From CAYPCH01 sp964409165 (GTDB lineage Bacteria; Bacillota; Clostridia; Acetivibrionales; Acetivibrionaceae), in assembly GCA_964409165.1 (NCBI GenBank), contig CAYPCH010000019.1, positions 1 through 38,360 of the forward strand: a stretch of 38,360 bases of DNA, written 5' to 3'. Positions 1 to 8,126 of the stretch are shown here, piece after piece (positions within the stretch are counted from its first letter, which is position 1; the number at the start of each line of letters is the position of its first letter). The notes beneath the pieces were generated by a model that was not told where the DNA came from, did no database searches, and saw only the letters and a program-made list of their open reading frames with translations. The position numbers and the translations under genes were made by a program.

Positions 1-213
1 AAGGATGATTTTTATATATCCTTGAATAAGGATGGCTCATTTATTGCTGAAAATTACATTAAGCTTGAGGGAACCTATAGCGTTGATGCAACTGACGTAG
101 TGTTTAATGTAACCAAAATGAATGGCGAAGAGTATAAAAGTATTGTTGCAGGGAAGCTTGAAGCAGATACATTGACGGGGCCTGACAGCCTCGAATATAA
201 AAAAACAAATTAA
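1..213 (+). CDS. 3' end of an unknown gene (hypothetical protein C-terminus)
   Basis: The frame is open from base 1 and ends at TAA (211-213), giving the last 70 residues of a protein whose start lies outside the window. The visible part looks like a small beta-rich domain: alternating hydrophobic and polar residues, with motifs such as EGTYSVDATDVVFNV and TGPDSLEYKK. This resembles the lipocalin-like C-terminal domains of many clostridial lipoproteins, but I cannot name a family. Only 18 bp separate it from the TadE-like gene, so the two are probably co-transcribed and the protein may belong to the pilus locus. An internal TTG at 22 could act as a start but has no convincing ribosome binding site. 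Confidence 0.6.
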   Translation, partial: KDDFYISLNKDGSFIAENYIKLEGTYSVDATDVVFNVTKMNGEEYKSIVAGKLEADTLTGPDSLEYKKTN

Positions 214-231
214 GGTATTAGTGGAGTAAAT

Positions 232-1503
232 ATGAGTGCTTTGAGAGGTTTTATCAAAAAGAAAAATGGTTCGTTGACTTTAGAGGCGGCAATTTCATTA
301 CCTATATTCATGTGTGTGTTCCTGACCATAGTTTTTTTCATGAGAGTTGTATATATACATAACAATGTTCAACATGCTATAAACGGGGCAGCGAATGAGA
401 TGGCTACATATAGCTATCTATACTCCATATCGGGTCTCCGGGAATCAAATGATTCCATAACAGGTACCACTGATGAATATGCAAAAACATCGTCAGAGCA
501 TACATCAAAGATTCTTGAGTCGCTTGACGCTTTAGGGGCAAATATGGAGAAAGGAAAAGTTGTAGCAGGAGATTTGATACTAGGAGACACAGCCCAGGTT
601 GACATACTGGAAAATTTATATGATGAGAGCAAAATATCTGTAGATGGTGTTAAAAATGTTTTTAATGAAGTAAAGAATGATCCTAAAAAAGAGTTTATAA
701 GTATAGCCTCATTGTTTGCCAGTTCAGGATATGATAAACTAAAGACCGAATTGTCTGAACCGCTTACTAGGTTCTTTATGGGAAAGTATATCGACATGAA
801 CATACTTAACACCAAAGGTGGTCCGGGGGCATATATTGCAGTAGAGAGAGGAAAAGATCCTTTAGAAGCATTTGATTTTAACAACAGGATATTTGCTGAT
901 AATAAATCCATAGACATTGTTGTAAGTTACAAAATTAAAACAGCACTACCCATAAATATACTTCCTGAAATACATATGAAGCAGAGGACAACAGTAAGGG
1001 GATGGATGAATGGTGATGCATATGGTGCTGTTGCAACGGAAAAATCAAGTGAAGAAGAATCAACAGAAGAATCAATGTGGGACAAAGCTCCTTTTGTTTA
1101 TGGAACTCAGATTACACAGGAAGAACTAAAAAGGTTTCCTGACAGATATCCTGAGTCCGGGAATGAATATGAAGTAAGAAGTATAAATCTGGACAGCAAA
1201 TCATACGAAGACCTTAAGAAAGCAAAAAGCTCATTAAAGAGCAGCATTAATAAATTTTACGACAAGACTAAAGACGATAAAGATATTAGTTTAAGAAACT
1301 TTATAATAGTTATTCCTGAGGGAACCCTTACAGACGAAACAAAAACGATGCTGGAAGAACTGAAAAGAGAGGCGGTTGGTAAGAAACCTCCCGTAACGGT
1401 TATCTATAAAGAGGGGTATGGAAGGCAGACGGATAAACAGGCAGAAGCTTCAGATAAACAAGAAGAATTTTCAGACAAAGAACTTTCAGATAAAGAAAAG
1501 TAA
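232..1503 (+). CDS. TadE-like pilin/pseudopilin-type membrane protein
   Basis: 423 residues. The N-terminus has a short basic stretch (IKKKNGSLTLEAAISLP) followed by one long hydrophobic segment at about residues 18-40. This is the signature of TadE/TadG-like proteins of the Flp/Tad pilus system, with a conserved Glu in the LTLEAA motif. The rest is hydrophilic and would be extracellular. The C-terminus is low-complexity, with Ser-Asp-Lys repeats (EASDKQEEFSDKELSDKEK). Two A24 prepilin peptidase genes follow, the usual partners that process this class of signal. It probably forms a minor pilus or assembly component. The 423-residue length is longer than simple TadE proteins, so it may be a TadG-type protein. 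Confidence 0.7.
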   Translation: MSALRGFIKKKNGSLTLEAAISLPIFMCVFLTIVFFMRVVYIHNNVQHAINGAANEMATYSYLYSISGLRESNDSITGTTDEYAKTSSEHTSKILESLDALGANMEKGKVVAGDLILGDTAQVDILENLYDESKISVDGVKNVFNEVKNDPKKEFISIASLFASSGYDKLKTELSEPLTRFFMGKYIDMNILNTKGGPGAYIAVERGKDPLEAFDFNNRIFADNKSIDIVVSYKIKTALPINILPEIHMKQRTTVRGWMNGDAYGAVATEKSSEEESTEESMWDKAPFVYGTQITQEELKRFPDRYPESGNEYEVRSINLDSKSYEDLKKAKSSLKSSINKFYDKTKDDKDISLRNFIIVIPEGTLTDETKTMLEELKREAVGKKPPVTVIYKEGYGRQTDKQAEASDKQEEFSDKELSDKEK

Positions 1504-1591
1504 CGTATTAAAATACGAACCCCTATGAATTGCCAAGTATAAGTCAAATTGATTTTAATACTATTATAAAATGAAACGGTGGAATGTGTAG

Positions 1592-2218
1592 ATGTATATA
1601 GTAATATTTCTTATTGGATTAACGGCAGCTATTATAATGAACATGGTCATGGACTTCAATAAATGGCCTTATACCGACAAAGTAAAGTGGTTTTTGGGGT
1701 ATACATATAAAAAACTCCAATATATGATAATAATATTACTTATACCTCTTGTTTTTCTTTTGATATACTATAGGGCACAAACTAACCTAGAAGTTGTCAG
1801 GTACTGTATTTTGTTTCTATTCTTGACAGCTACTTCAATTAAAGATGTTAAGGAAAGAAAGATACCAAATTCTTTAATAATAGGTGGAATAGTTATGGGA
1901 TTGATTGTTTCTGCCTTAAGTTTTGACTTTGGAAGAGTTATTGGCTCTGTAATTGCTTTTATTGTGTCGGGAATAGTTCTTTTATTGATTTCATTTATTA
2001 CTAAAGGAGAACTGGGAATGGGTGATGTTAAGCTTGTGGCAGTCTGTAGCATTTATGCAGGGTTATTTCATATTATACCCGTAGTTCTTTATTCTCTGAT
2101 ACTGACTGCAGTTACAGGAGTTGTATTTTTAATATTTCAAAAAGCAAATATCAAGACCCAAATTCCGTTTGCGCCATTTTTAGCAATTGGTTTTGTGATA
2201 AATTTACTTCTTATGTAG
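1592..2218 (+). CDS. A24 family prepilin peptidase (CpaA/TadV type), copy 1
   Basis: 208 residues with about six hydrophobic segments. The two catalytic aspartates of the aspartyl prepilin peptidase family are visible: one in SIKDVKERKIPN and one in ELGMGDVKLVA, the GxGD motif. Such enzymes cleave the basic leader of prepilins at the cytoplasmic face of the membrane. It has no N-terminal methyltransferase domain, like the short CpaA/TadV enzymes. It lies 88 bp after the TadE-like gene. The stop codon (TAG at 2216) lies at the edge of a short stretch shared with the tail of repeat family B (2215-2240), so the 3' end may have been affected by that sequence. Confidence 0.85.
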   Translation: MYIVIFLIGLTAAIIMNMVMDFNKWPYTDKVKWFLGYTYKKLQYMIIILLIPLVFLLIYYRAQTNLEVVRYCILFLFLTATSIKDVKERKIPNSLIIGGIVMGLIVSALSFDFGRVIGSVIAFIVSGIVLLLISFITKGELGMGDVKLVAVCSIYAGLFHIIPVVLYSLILTAVTGVVFLIFQKANIKTQIPFAPFLAIGFVINLLLM

Positions 2219-2308
2219 AATCATTTTCGTGATTAATTTAATAGTATAGGAATTTGCATTTTGAAAGTTCGCCTGTAGGGCGCTAAGTTCATTTGGAAGG
2301 GTGTTTTT

Positions 2309-2845
2309 ATGTGGATAAAATTAATGGAACTTTTTCTTCTTGTTTTAATTTCGGTCTACTATGACACAAAATATTCTAAAATTAAAAACTTTGTGGTTTA
2401 TCCTGCTGTAGTGGTAGGGATTACAACCAATTTAATTTTATCAGGTATATACGGAGTCAAAGATTCCCTTTTTGGCACATTTGCACCCATAGCAATCCTG
2501 TTCATTTTTTATGCGGTAAGATTCTTAGGTGCGGGTGATGTTAAGCTATTCGGAGCAATTGGTGCAATAATGGGTCTAAAGTTTATTTTGTATTGTATTG
2601 CATACTCATTTCTATTTGGAGGCTTTATTGCAGTTATTATAATGGTTATAAGAAAAAATACTGTTGAGCGTTTTAAAAAGCTTTTCAACTATTTGAAAGC
2701 TTTGTTGATTTTCCAGAGGCTTGAGAAATATCAAGACTTTGATGAAAACAAGGCAGGACTTTTCCGTTTTTCCTATGCGATTCTTGGAGGAACTATAATT
2801 TCGGTAATTGACGGTTTAGTTTTCCGCATTTTAGTAGTTTTATGA
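2309..2845 (+). CDS. A24 family prepilin peptidase (CpaA type), copy 2
   Basis: 178 residues and strongly hydrophobic. It has the two family aspartates in VYYDTKYSKIKN near the N-terminus and in FLGAGDVKLFGA (GxGD). It is a second, clearly different member of the family already encoded 90 bp upstream. A GGAAGGG ribosome binding site precedes the ATG. Between its GxGD motif and last membrane segment it carries a charged stretch (VERFKKLFNYLKAL, RLEKYQDFDENK) that copy 1 lacks. The two enzymes may have different prepilin substrates, for example Flp-type pilins versus TadE/TadG pseudopilins; that split is an inference. Confidence 0.85.
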   Translation: MWIKLMELFLLVLISVYYDTKYSKIKNFVVYPAVVVGITTNLILSGIYGVKDSLFGTFAPIAILFIFYAVRFLGAGDVKLFGAIGAIMGLKFILYCIAYSFLFGGFIAVIIMVIRKNTVERFKKLFNYLKALLIFQRLEKYQDFDENKAGLFRFSYAILGGTIISVIDGLVFRILVVL

Positions 2846-2880
2846 TTTTAGCAGGATGCACTTGAGCATAATTGCTAAAA
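2846..2880. terminator. Hairpin between convergent genes, possible bidirectional terminator
   Basis: TTTTAGCA (2846-2853) and TGCTAAAA (2873-2880) form a perfect 8-bp inverted repeat, with an inner ATGC/GCAT pair. It lies between the end of the second peptidase gene and the convergent chemoreceptor gene. The arms themselves supply the T-runs, which are short, so termination strength is uncertain. Confidence 0.45.
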
Positions 2881-2952
2881 ATAAAATAAAGTCAGCAAAA
2901 CAAACAGATTTCAGACAAACAGCCGAACAAACAACCTATATCAAGACACTTC

Positions 2953-5115
2953 CTATATAAGATCGTCAACATTGTTTTTATCAACTACATCGGTTCTTGT
3001 CCAGATGATATCGCTTTCAGGTGTTATATTACCTACAATATAATTGTAGATATAGATGATAGGATCATGACCTTGACCAAATGGATCCTGGCCGATTGCG
3101 GCATATATTATGCCTTCTTTTATATACTCGAATATCTCTTTATTAAAATCGAAGCATACAATTTTTGTTTTTCCGCCCCTGTCAAGCTCTTTTACGGCTC
3201 TTGCAGCACCACTAATTCCGCCACCTATGGTAAATATCCCATCAAGATCCGGGCACTGAATTAATGCACGTTTTGCAGTTTCATAGACCTTGTTATGGTC
3301 ATCGCTAGTCTCGATTTCTGCAACAAGCTTTATTCCTCTTCTGGTTTTCAAACGCTCCTTTATTTTTTCGGTTCTTGCCTTATAAACAGACATATTGAGG
3401 CCACCCCTCAGAATTGCTACATTACCTGTTCCATTTAATGCCTTTATCATAAAGTCAGCAGCGAGAGTTGCCGCTTCATTTATGTTTGGTCCAAAGTAAG
3501 CTGTTTTTTTTGAAGGTACTGAAAAATCGCAATTAAAAATCATTACAGGTATGTTCTTGGTATGAGCAGTTTCTATCAGAGGAAGCAGATCTTCAGAAAA
3601 ACCGGGAGCGACAATTCCATCACACCCTTTTTCCAGACAGTCTGAAAAGGCTTTAACAATACTATCCGATGTATGCTCAATAAATCCTTTGTATTCGACT
3701 TCTGCATTTTTCAAAGCAAGTTCCTTTTTGGCATACATTACGCCCTGCCTGACTCCTACCCAGAATTCATGGTCTAACGGGCTTAAAAATGCGATATTAA
3801 GTTTTTTCGAACTTACTGCATCTACCGGAAGAACAGCAGTTTTAAACCGTCTAACCAGTTTTTCAATTCCATATAACATATCTTTTAGTGACAGTATATT
3901 GGTGTTGATAACTTCGGTAACGGCAAGCTGTTCCTGTGTTACTGCAGCAACTTCCTGTGTTGCTAAAGAGATTTTATTGGAAGAATCCAAAAGATGCTGA
4001 CCCTTTTCTTTAACTTCATGAGTATTGAGGGATATATCGCTTGCTTCTGAGTAAACCTTTTTCGTATCTGAACTTAATATGTCTGCGTTGTTTTTAATTC
4101 TAGAAAATGATTGTTTAATTAATGAAAACAGCTCCTTGCTCAAGTCATAGTTTTCAATACAGCTTGTAATACTACTTTTAACATTTTTACTACTGTGTGA
4201 AACATTATTTAAAAGTGTAGTTATTTTTGTAATGCTTTTTCTTGTTTCATCCGAAAGCTTATTCATTTCGGATGCCACGACAGAAAAACCTTTACCGCTT
4301 TCACCTGCACGAGCAGCTTCTATTGATGCATTAAACGCAAGCATTTTCAGCTGATCGGTTATACTTATTATCAATTCTCCCAATTGATATATTTCATCCA
4401 ATTCCAAATCCAAATGATCAATAAAACCTGATGTGCTACTGAGGTTATCTGTTATAACGTTCATCTGCTGATAGTATTCGTCCAGATTATTATTACCTTC
4501 ATGAGTGGATTCCACCACTGAGCTTACGAAGTTCTCCACATTAGCGAGACTGGTTTCAATTGAACTTACTTTTTTATCAACATTATAAATACTTTCCAAG
4601 GTGTTTTTTACAGTATTTAGCTGCTCTTGGGTTTTTTCCGCTACATTTCCCATACTTGCAGCAATTTGTTCGTTACCCTGTAGGCTATTATCAATGCTTT
4701 TGGATACTTTATCAATTGCATCGGAAATTACTACAATATTGGTCTTGGCTAGTTCCGTAAAGCTCAGAAGGTTGGATTTCATGTCATTAAATGCTATACA
4801 CAAGGTTTCAAGACCCTTTGCCCTGCTTAGTAAAATATCACTTATGTTCAGCTGACCCCTTGAGAGTAAATGTGCATTATGATTTACCAGGTCAATTCCC
4901 TTAAAGAATTTTACAAGATAGAAGAGAAAGCACCCAGTTAGGATTAAAGCCAATAAACAACTGATGGTTTGAAATTTTCTATATATTTCGTTGTTAACTA
5001 TCCAAAAGTCTGATGTAAATAGAAATAACAAAATTACAATAATGGAAACTGTAAGCGAAATAAGCATGGTTCTTGTTCGATTAACAGTACTCTTACCATG
5101 TTTTTTTGAAATCAT
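2953..5115 (-). CDS. Chemoreceptor-type signalling protein fused to a sugar-binding periplasmic-protein-like domain
   Basis: 720 residues from the ATG at 5115, chosen because GGAAGG sits 8 bases upstream (an in-frame GTG at 5124 touches that site). Order: basic N-terminus, membrane segment (about 18-35), very short loop, second membrane segment (about 50-69), HAMP-like linker, a long coiled MCP signalling domain (about 127-422) with its hairpin tip in QLKMLAFNASIEAARAGESG, then a type 1 periplasmic-binding-protein domain (about 438-697; starts KLNIAFLSPLDHEFWVG) of the ribose/galactose-binding class. Positive-inside topology leaves everything after the second segment in the cytoplasm, so the binding domain would sense an intracellular ligand, as in LacI. 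Ordinary MCPs put the sensor outside and N-terminal. It neighbours a cellulose-binding protein gene. The ligand is unknown. Confidence 0.8.
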   Translation of the reverse strand: MISKKHGKSTVNRTRTMLISLTVSIIVILLFLFTSDFWIVNNEIYRKFQTISCLLALILTGCFLFYLVKFFKGIDLVNHNAHLLSRGQLNISDILLSRAKGLETLCIAFNDMKSNLLSFTELAKTNIVVISDAIDKVSKSIDNSLQGNEQIAASMGNVAEKTQEQLNTVKNTLESIYNVDKKVSSIETSLANVENFVSSVVESTHEGNNNLDEYYQQMNVITDNLSSTSGFIDHLDLELDEIYQLGELIISITDQLKMLAFNASIEAARAGESGKGFSVVASEMNKLSDETRKSITKITTLLNNVSHSSKNVKSSITSCIENYDLSKELFSLIKQSFSRIKNNADILSSDTKKVYSEASDISLNTHEVKEKGQHLLDSSNKISLATQEVAAVTQEQLAVTEVINTNILSLKDMLYGIEKLVRRFKTAVLPVDAVSSKKLNIAFLSPLDHEFWVGVRQGVMYAKKELALKNAEVEYKGFIEHTSDSIVKAFSDCLEKGCDGIVAPGFSEDLLPLIETAHTKNIPVMIFNCDFSVPSKKTAYFGPNINEAATLAADFMIKALNGTGNVAILRGGLNMSVYKARTEKIKERLKTRRGIKLVAEIETSDDHNKVYETAKRALIQCPDLDGIFTIGGGISGAARAVKELDRGGKTKIVCFDFNKEIFEYIKEGIIYAAIGQDPFGQGHDPIIYIYNYIVGNITPESDIIWTRTDVVDKNNVDDLI

Positions 5116-5275
5116 ATACGGCACCTTCCATTAATAATTTATTATATAAAACTTTTTATATCTCTCTTATATTGTAATCGGCAAAACTGACATAAAACCT
5201 TATAGAAAAGGTATCAAAACTGAGAAAATAGTTAATGGCAAAAGTTGACATTAAGGCGTTTTATGAAAATATATA

Positions 5276-5299
5276 ATAATAGCATCGTGTCGCTATTAT
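5276..5299. terminator. Hairpin between the CBM3 gene and the chemoreceptor gene
   Basis: ATAATAGC (5276-5283) and GCTATTAT (5292-5299) form an 8-bp perfect inverted repeat with an 8-base loop, in the 255-bp gap downstream of the minus-strand CBM3 gene. On the minus strand it is followed by an AT-rich tract but no clean U-run, so it is a weak terminator candidate. Confidence 0.35.
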
Positions 5300-5370
5300 A
5301 TAAAATAGGGGTGGCAAATACATGCCATGATTTATTGGGTATCGGCATTTCTAAAAATGCTGAAAATTCA

Positions 5371-6489
5371 CTATGGTGTGTTCCCGTACCTAAGTATTCC
5401 GGAAATGTATACTGAAACTTTTTCCCAGTTAGTGTAATTTGTATATGAACCAAAGGAATAATCGTTTTCCTGATTAAAATTTGTCCAGTCCGTCTTGTTA
5501 AATCTTGTCTTTATATCCACACTACTACCCGGTTCAAGCGTCCCCGCTCCGTCGGAAAATCCGATTTCAAGGTAATAATCAGCTTTATCCTTGGCATCAG
5601 ACAGTTTTACAAATCTGCCAGTTATGTTTTCATTGCCTGCAGAACTCCAATCACACCAGAATTGCTGTGATTTATCTCCGTCAATTGTGTAGTAGTATCT
5701 AATCTTCACATCCGAGAGTTCTATGATTGTATTTCCTGTATTGCTAAGTTTGAATGCCGAATTAATACTCTGCGTTGTTTTTAGTGAATTTTTGCTCATA
5801 TTGCTCATATATTGTATATTTACTCTGTCTGCGCTTGAAGTACTTGTGTTAACGGGTGTTTTCTTTGGTGTAGCGGTAGGTTTTGGAGTAGATGTAGAAG
5901 TAGGTAAAGGTTTGACTGTAGGTTTTGGAGTAGATGTAGAAGTAGGTAAAGGTTTGACTGTAGGTTTTGGAGTAGATGTAGAAGTCGATGAAGGTTTGAC
6001 TGTAGGCTTTGGAGTAGATGTAGAAGTCGATGAAGGTTTGACCGTAGGTTTTGGAGTAGATGTAGAAGCAGATGAAGGTTTGACTGTAGGTTTGGATGTA
6101 GATGTAGATGTAGGGGAAACGATAGCAACAGGTGCAGATGTAAATGTGGTTGCAGGTTCTGCAGACGGTGTAGAAACCGGAGAAGCATTAGCTTCAGTTG
6201 TGGGCACAACAGGAGAACCAACAGCAGATGCAACTGTAGGTAAAGGTTTTATATAAGGTACAACAGTTGGTTCTTGAGTATTAGATGATGTCGGGTTAAC
6301 AGATAAAACAGGTATAACAGATGGAATTGCATTACCTTTATTCTCGGAAGACAATGCAATTATTGCAGGTTTTTTTATAATAAGAACCAAAAGTGCGGAT
6401 AATACTATTGCAAATATAATAAAAAAGACAAAGATTTTCCTTTTCAGTTTAACATCATAAAATAATCTCATAATGATTCTATACAGCAC
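5371..6489 (-). CDS. Membrane-anchored family 3 carbohydrate-binding module protein
   Basis: 372 residues from a GTG at 6489; an ATG at 6471 is also possible and neither has a good ribosome binding site. A short basic cytoplasmic N-terminus precedes one membrane segment (about 20-38), a Ser/Thr/Pro linker (about 45-220) holding six 14-residue repeats of the STSTPKPTVKPSS type, and a C-terminal CBM3 (about 222-372). CBM3 hallmarks are RYYYTIDGDKSQQFWCDW, TLEPGSSVDIKTRF, NDYSFGSY and NWEKVSVYISGILRYG. The architecture matches the outer half of clostridial RsgI-like anti-sigma factors that sense polysaccharide, but there is no room for the cytoplasmic RsgI domain and no sigI gene is adjacent. 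It could be a truncated RsgI or a simple cell-surface cellulose anchor. Confidence 0.8.
   Translation of the reverse strand: MLYRIIMRLFYDVKLKRKIFVFFIIFAIVLSALLVLIIKKPAIIALSSENKGNAIPSVIPVLSVNPTSSNTQEPTVVPYIKPLPTVASAVGSPVVPTTEANASPVSTPSAEPATTFTSAPVAIVSPTSTSTSKPTVKPSSASTSTPKPTVKPSSTSTSTPKPTVKPSSTSTSTPKPTVKPLPTSTSTPKPTVKPLPTSTSTPKPTATPKKTPVNTSTSSADRVNIQYMSNMSKNSLKTTQSINSAFKLSNTGNTIIELSDVKIRYYYTIDGDKSQQFWCDWSSAGNENITGRFVKLSDAKDKADYYLEIGFSDGAGTLEPGSSVDIKTRFNKTDWTNFNQENDYSFGSYTNYTNWEKVSVYISGILRYGNTP
5860..6111 (-). repeat. 42-bp minisatellite encoding the Pro/Thr linker
   Basis: Six tandem 42-bp units, each coding 14 residues of the TSTSTPKPTVKPSS type (protein residues about 127-210). Neighbouring units are nearly identical at the DNA level; they fall into subtypes ending SSA, SST or LPT. 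Such a tract can change length by slippage or recombination and so vary how far the CBM3 extends from the cell. Confidence 0.85.
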
Positions 6490-6744
6490 TTTTCAAAACA
6501 GGTTCATGCGTGCTGAGTTTAACCCCCTTGTACGAAAATAGAACGTTTCACATAATATATTGTAATATTATTATTCAACTGATACAAAACATAGTACTAT
6601 TATATAATAAAATATCTCATGAGCAATGTACATGTTGCAACGATATCCTACACGTTTATTATACTAATGATTTTGTACCTGCACAACAAGTTATTGATAT
6701 TATGTTGAACAAGGTGATTTAAAGGGAAATTTGTAGCTTCACCC

Positions 6745-7344
6745 TCAGACCTCTATAAAGAGTATGCCGAGAAATGCTGATGAAACAATGGCAAAAATGG
6801 GATGAATTTTAAATTTCCAGAGTGCAATAAGAATAACTGAAAATATAACAAGGGCAGGTATATCTATTTGCAAGATACTAGAAGGGTCATTGAGTTTTCC
6901 TGTCAAAATGCCAACGAGTTTTTCAGCATTAAATGCTGATTTAATAATTGATGTTTTAGCCATGACGATAACGGCAGAGCCTATCATAGCTATAGTTATA
7001 GGTTTGATTGTCGTTAAAACCGATTGAACAAGATGGTTTTCTTTAAACTGTATAAAAAAATGAGCAATTAATACAATGAGAATGAATGATGGAAGTGATA
7101 CCCCCAAAGTAGCCAATATTGAACCTGGAATGCCTTCTGTTTTGTACCCAACATAAGTTGCGATATTGACTGCAAGAGGACCGGGGGTTATTTGTGAAAT
7201 AGCGACAATATCCCCAAATTCACTTGCAGTCATCCAGCCAAGAGACTCTATATCTTTTTGTATAGGGTCAATCATTGCATTTCCGCCTCCGAAACTGAAA
7301 GCACCTATCTTAAAAAAAGACCAGAATAAAAGAAATAAGGTCAT
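6745..7344 (-). CDS. Chromate transporter family protein, second half-size subunit
   Basis: 199 residues of the ChrA/CHR family. It carries the family motifs FFKIGAFSFGGGNAMIDPI near the N-terminus and QITPGPLAVNIATYVGY, followed by about five hydrophobic segments. It starts at ATG 7344, overlapping the stop of the upstream partner by 4 bases (ATGA), with GGAAGGTG upstream, so the two are translationally coupled. Half-size CHR proteins act as pairs in antiparallel orientation. Known members export chromate, but many clostridial homologues have an unproven substrate. Confidence 0.85.
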   Translation of the reverse strand: MTLFLLFWSFFKIGAFSFGGGNAMIDPIQKDIESLGWMTASEFGDIVAISQITPGPLAVNIATYVGYKTEGIPGSILATLGVSLPSFILIVLIAHFFIQFKENHLVQSVLTTIKPITIAMIGSAVIVMAKTSIIKSAFNAEKLVGILTGKLNDPSSILQIDIPALVIFSVILIALWKFKIHPIFAIVSSAFLGILFIEV

Positions 7345-7901
7345 ATACTTTTCACCTTCCTTATAAAAATTATTGCGAGTTCTAGTATACCTCCAGCTAT
7401 AATGGTTATAAAAGCATGTACGCTAAAAAGATTTATAGCAACAAAAGCTAGAATAGCCAGCACAACTGCTTTCTTATTTTTTATTGACGAGCGGGAAAGC
7501 TTTGCAACAGTTGTCAGAAGGAGAGCTGTAACGCCTGCTTTTGAACCTGCAAAGGCTTTTTTTATGAAAATATTGTCTTGTATCCCAAATAAAACTTTTG
7601 CTATTAAAATTATTATTATAAACGAAGGAAGTATAACCCCAAGTGCCGCGGCAAACGCTCCCCTCATTTTTGCCTTTTTGTATCCAATAAATATGGAAGA
7701 ATTTATTGCGATTACTCCCGGAACTGATTGGACTATTGCAAATATGTCTGCTATATCTTCTTTTTCGACCCATTTTTTATTCTCAACAACTTCCCTTTCT
7801 ATTAAAGGAAGCATGGCCAACCCACCGCCTATTGTGAATGCTCCTATTTTAAAAAAGGTTATGAATATTTCAAACAGCTCGCGAAAATGTTTATCCCTCA
7901 T
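7341..7901 (-). CDS. Chromate transporter family protein, first half-size subunit
   Basis: 186 residues of the CHR family, recognised by FFKIGAFTIGGGLAMLPLIEREV and VQSVPGVIAINSSIFIGY, the same two signatures as its neighbour. Hydrophobic segments follow at about 75-100, 110-125, 142-158 and 162-180. AGGA lies 9 bases before the ATG. It overlaps the downstream subunit gene by 4 bases. It is transcribed away from the pspC gene; the 225-bp gap between them holds an 18-bp palindrome. Confidence 0.85.
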   Translation of the reverse strand: MRDKHFRELFEIFITFFKIGAFTIGGGLAMLPLIEREVVENKKWVEKEDIADIFAIVQSVPGVIAINSSIFIGYKKAKMRGAFAAALGVILPSFIIIILIAKVLFGIQDNIFIKKAFAGSKAGVTALLLTTVAKLSRSSIKNKKAVVLAILAFVAINLFSVHAFITIIAGGILELAIIFIRKVKSI

Positions 7902-8002
7902 ATAATTTTCCTTTTGAGATGCCTTTTAACATTGCAGGGCACCAGTATTATTTTGCTTGTTATTATAATAGCATAATAAATATACTTTAAAACGATTTTG
8001 AG

Positions 8003-8020
8003 AAATTTATCGATAAATTT
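8003..8020. promoter_or_regulatory. 18-bp perfect palindrome between divergent genes
   Basis: AAATTTATCGATAAATTT is a perfect two-fold symmetric 18-mer in the 225-bp gap between the divergently transcribed chromate-transporter and pspC genes. Its size, symmetry and position fit an operator for a dimeric repressor. It is AT-rich, so chance cannot be excluded. Confidence 0.35.
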
Positions 8021-8126
8021 TATTAATCATAAGACAAATTTTATTCTTTACCGTATTATATGTTAAAGAAAAATAAACGGACTTTTTTGATATTATATAC
8101 CATAAAACTCTGGAGGAGGAAGCGAT

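Noticed and set aside
5723..6256. Long open frame on the plus strand opposite the CBM3 linker, Val/Gly/Asp-rich
   Set aside because: It is the antisense shadow of the 42-bp Pro/Thr repeats; periodic coding DNA without stops gives open frames in several phases. The minus-strand frame has a membrane segment and a recognisable CBM3.
6490..6530. SigI-type promoter for the CBM3 gene (ACCCCC and CGAA boxes near 6520)
   Set aside because: The boxes are on the opposite strand to the gene and only about 5 bases apart, far too close for a promoter.
6510..6722. 70-residue open frame on the plus strand between the CBM3 and chromate-type transporter genes
   Set aside because: No ribosome binding site, no recognisable motif, and AT-rich composition typical of intergenic DNA.
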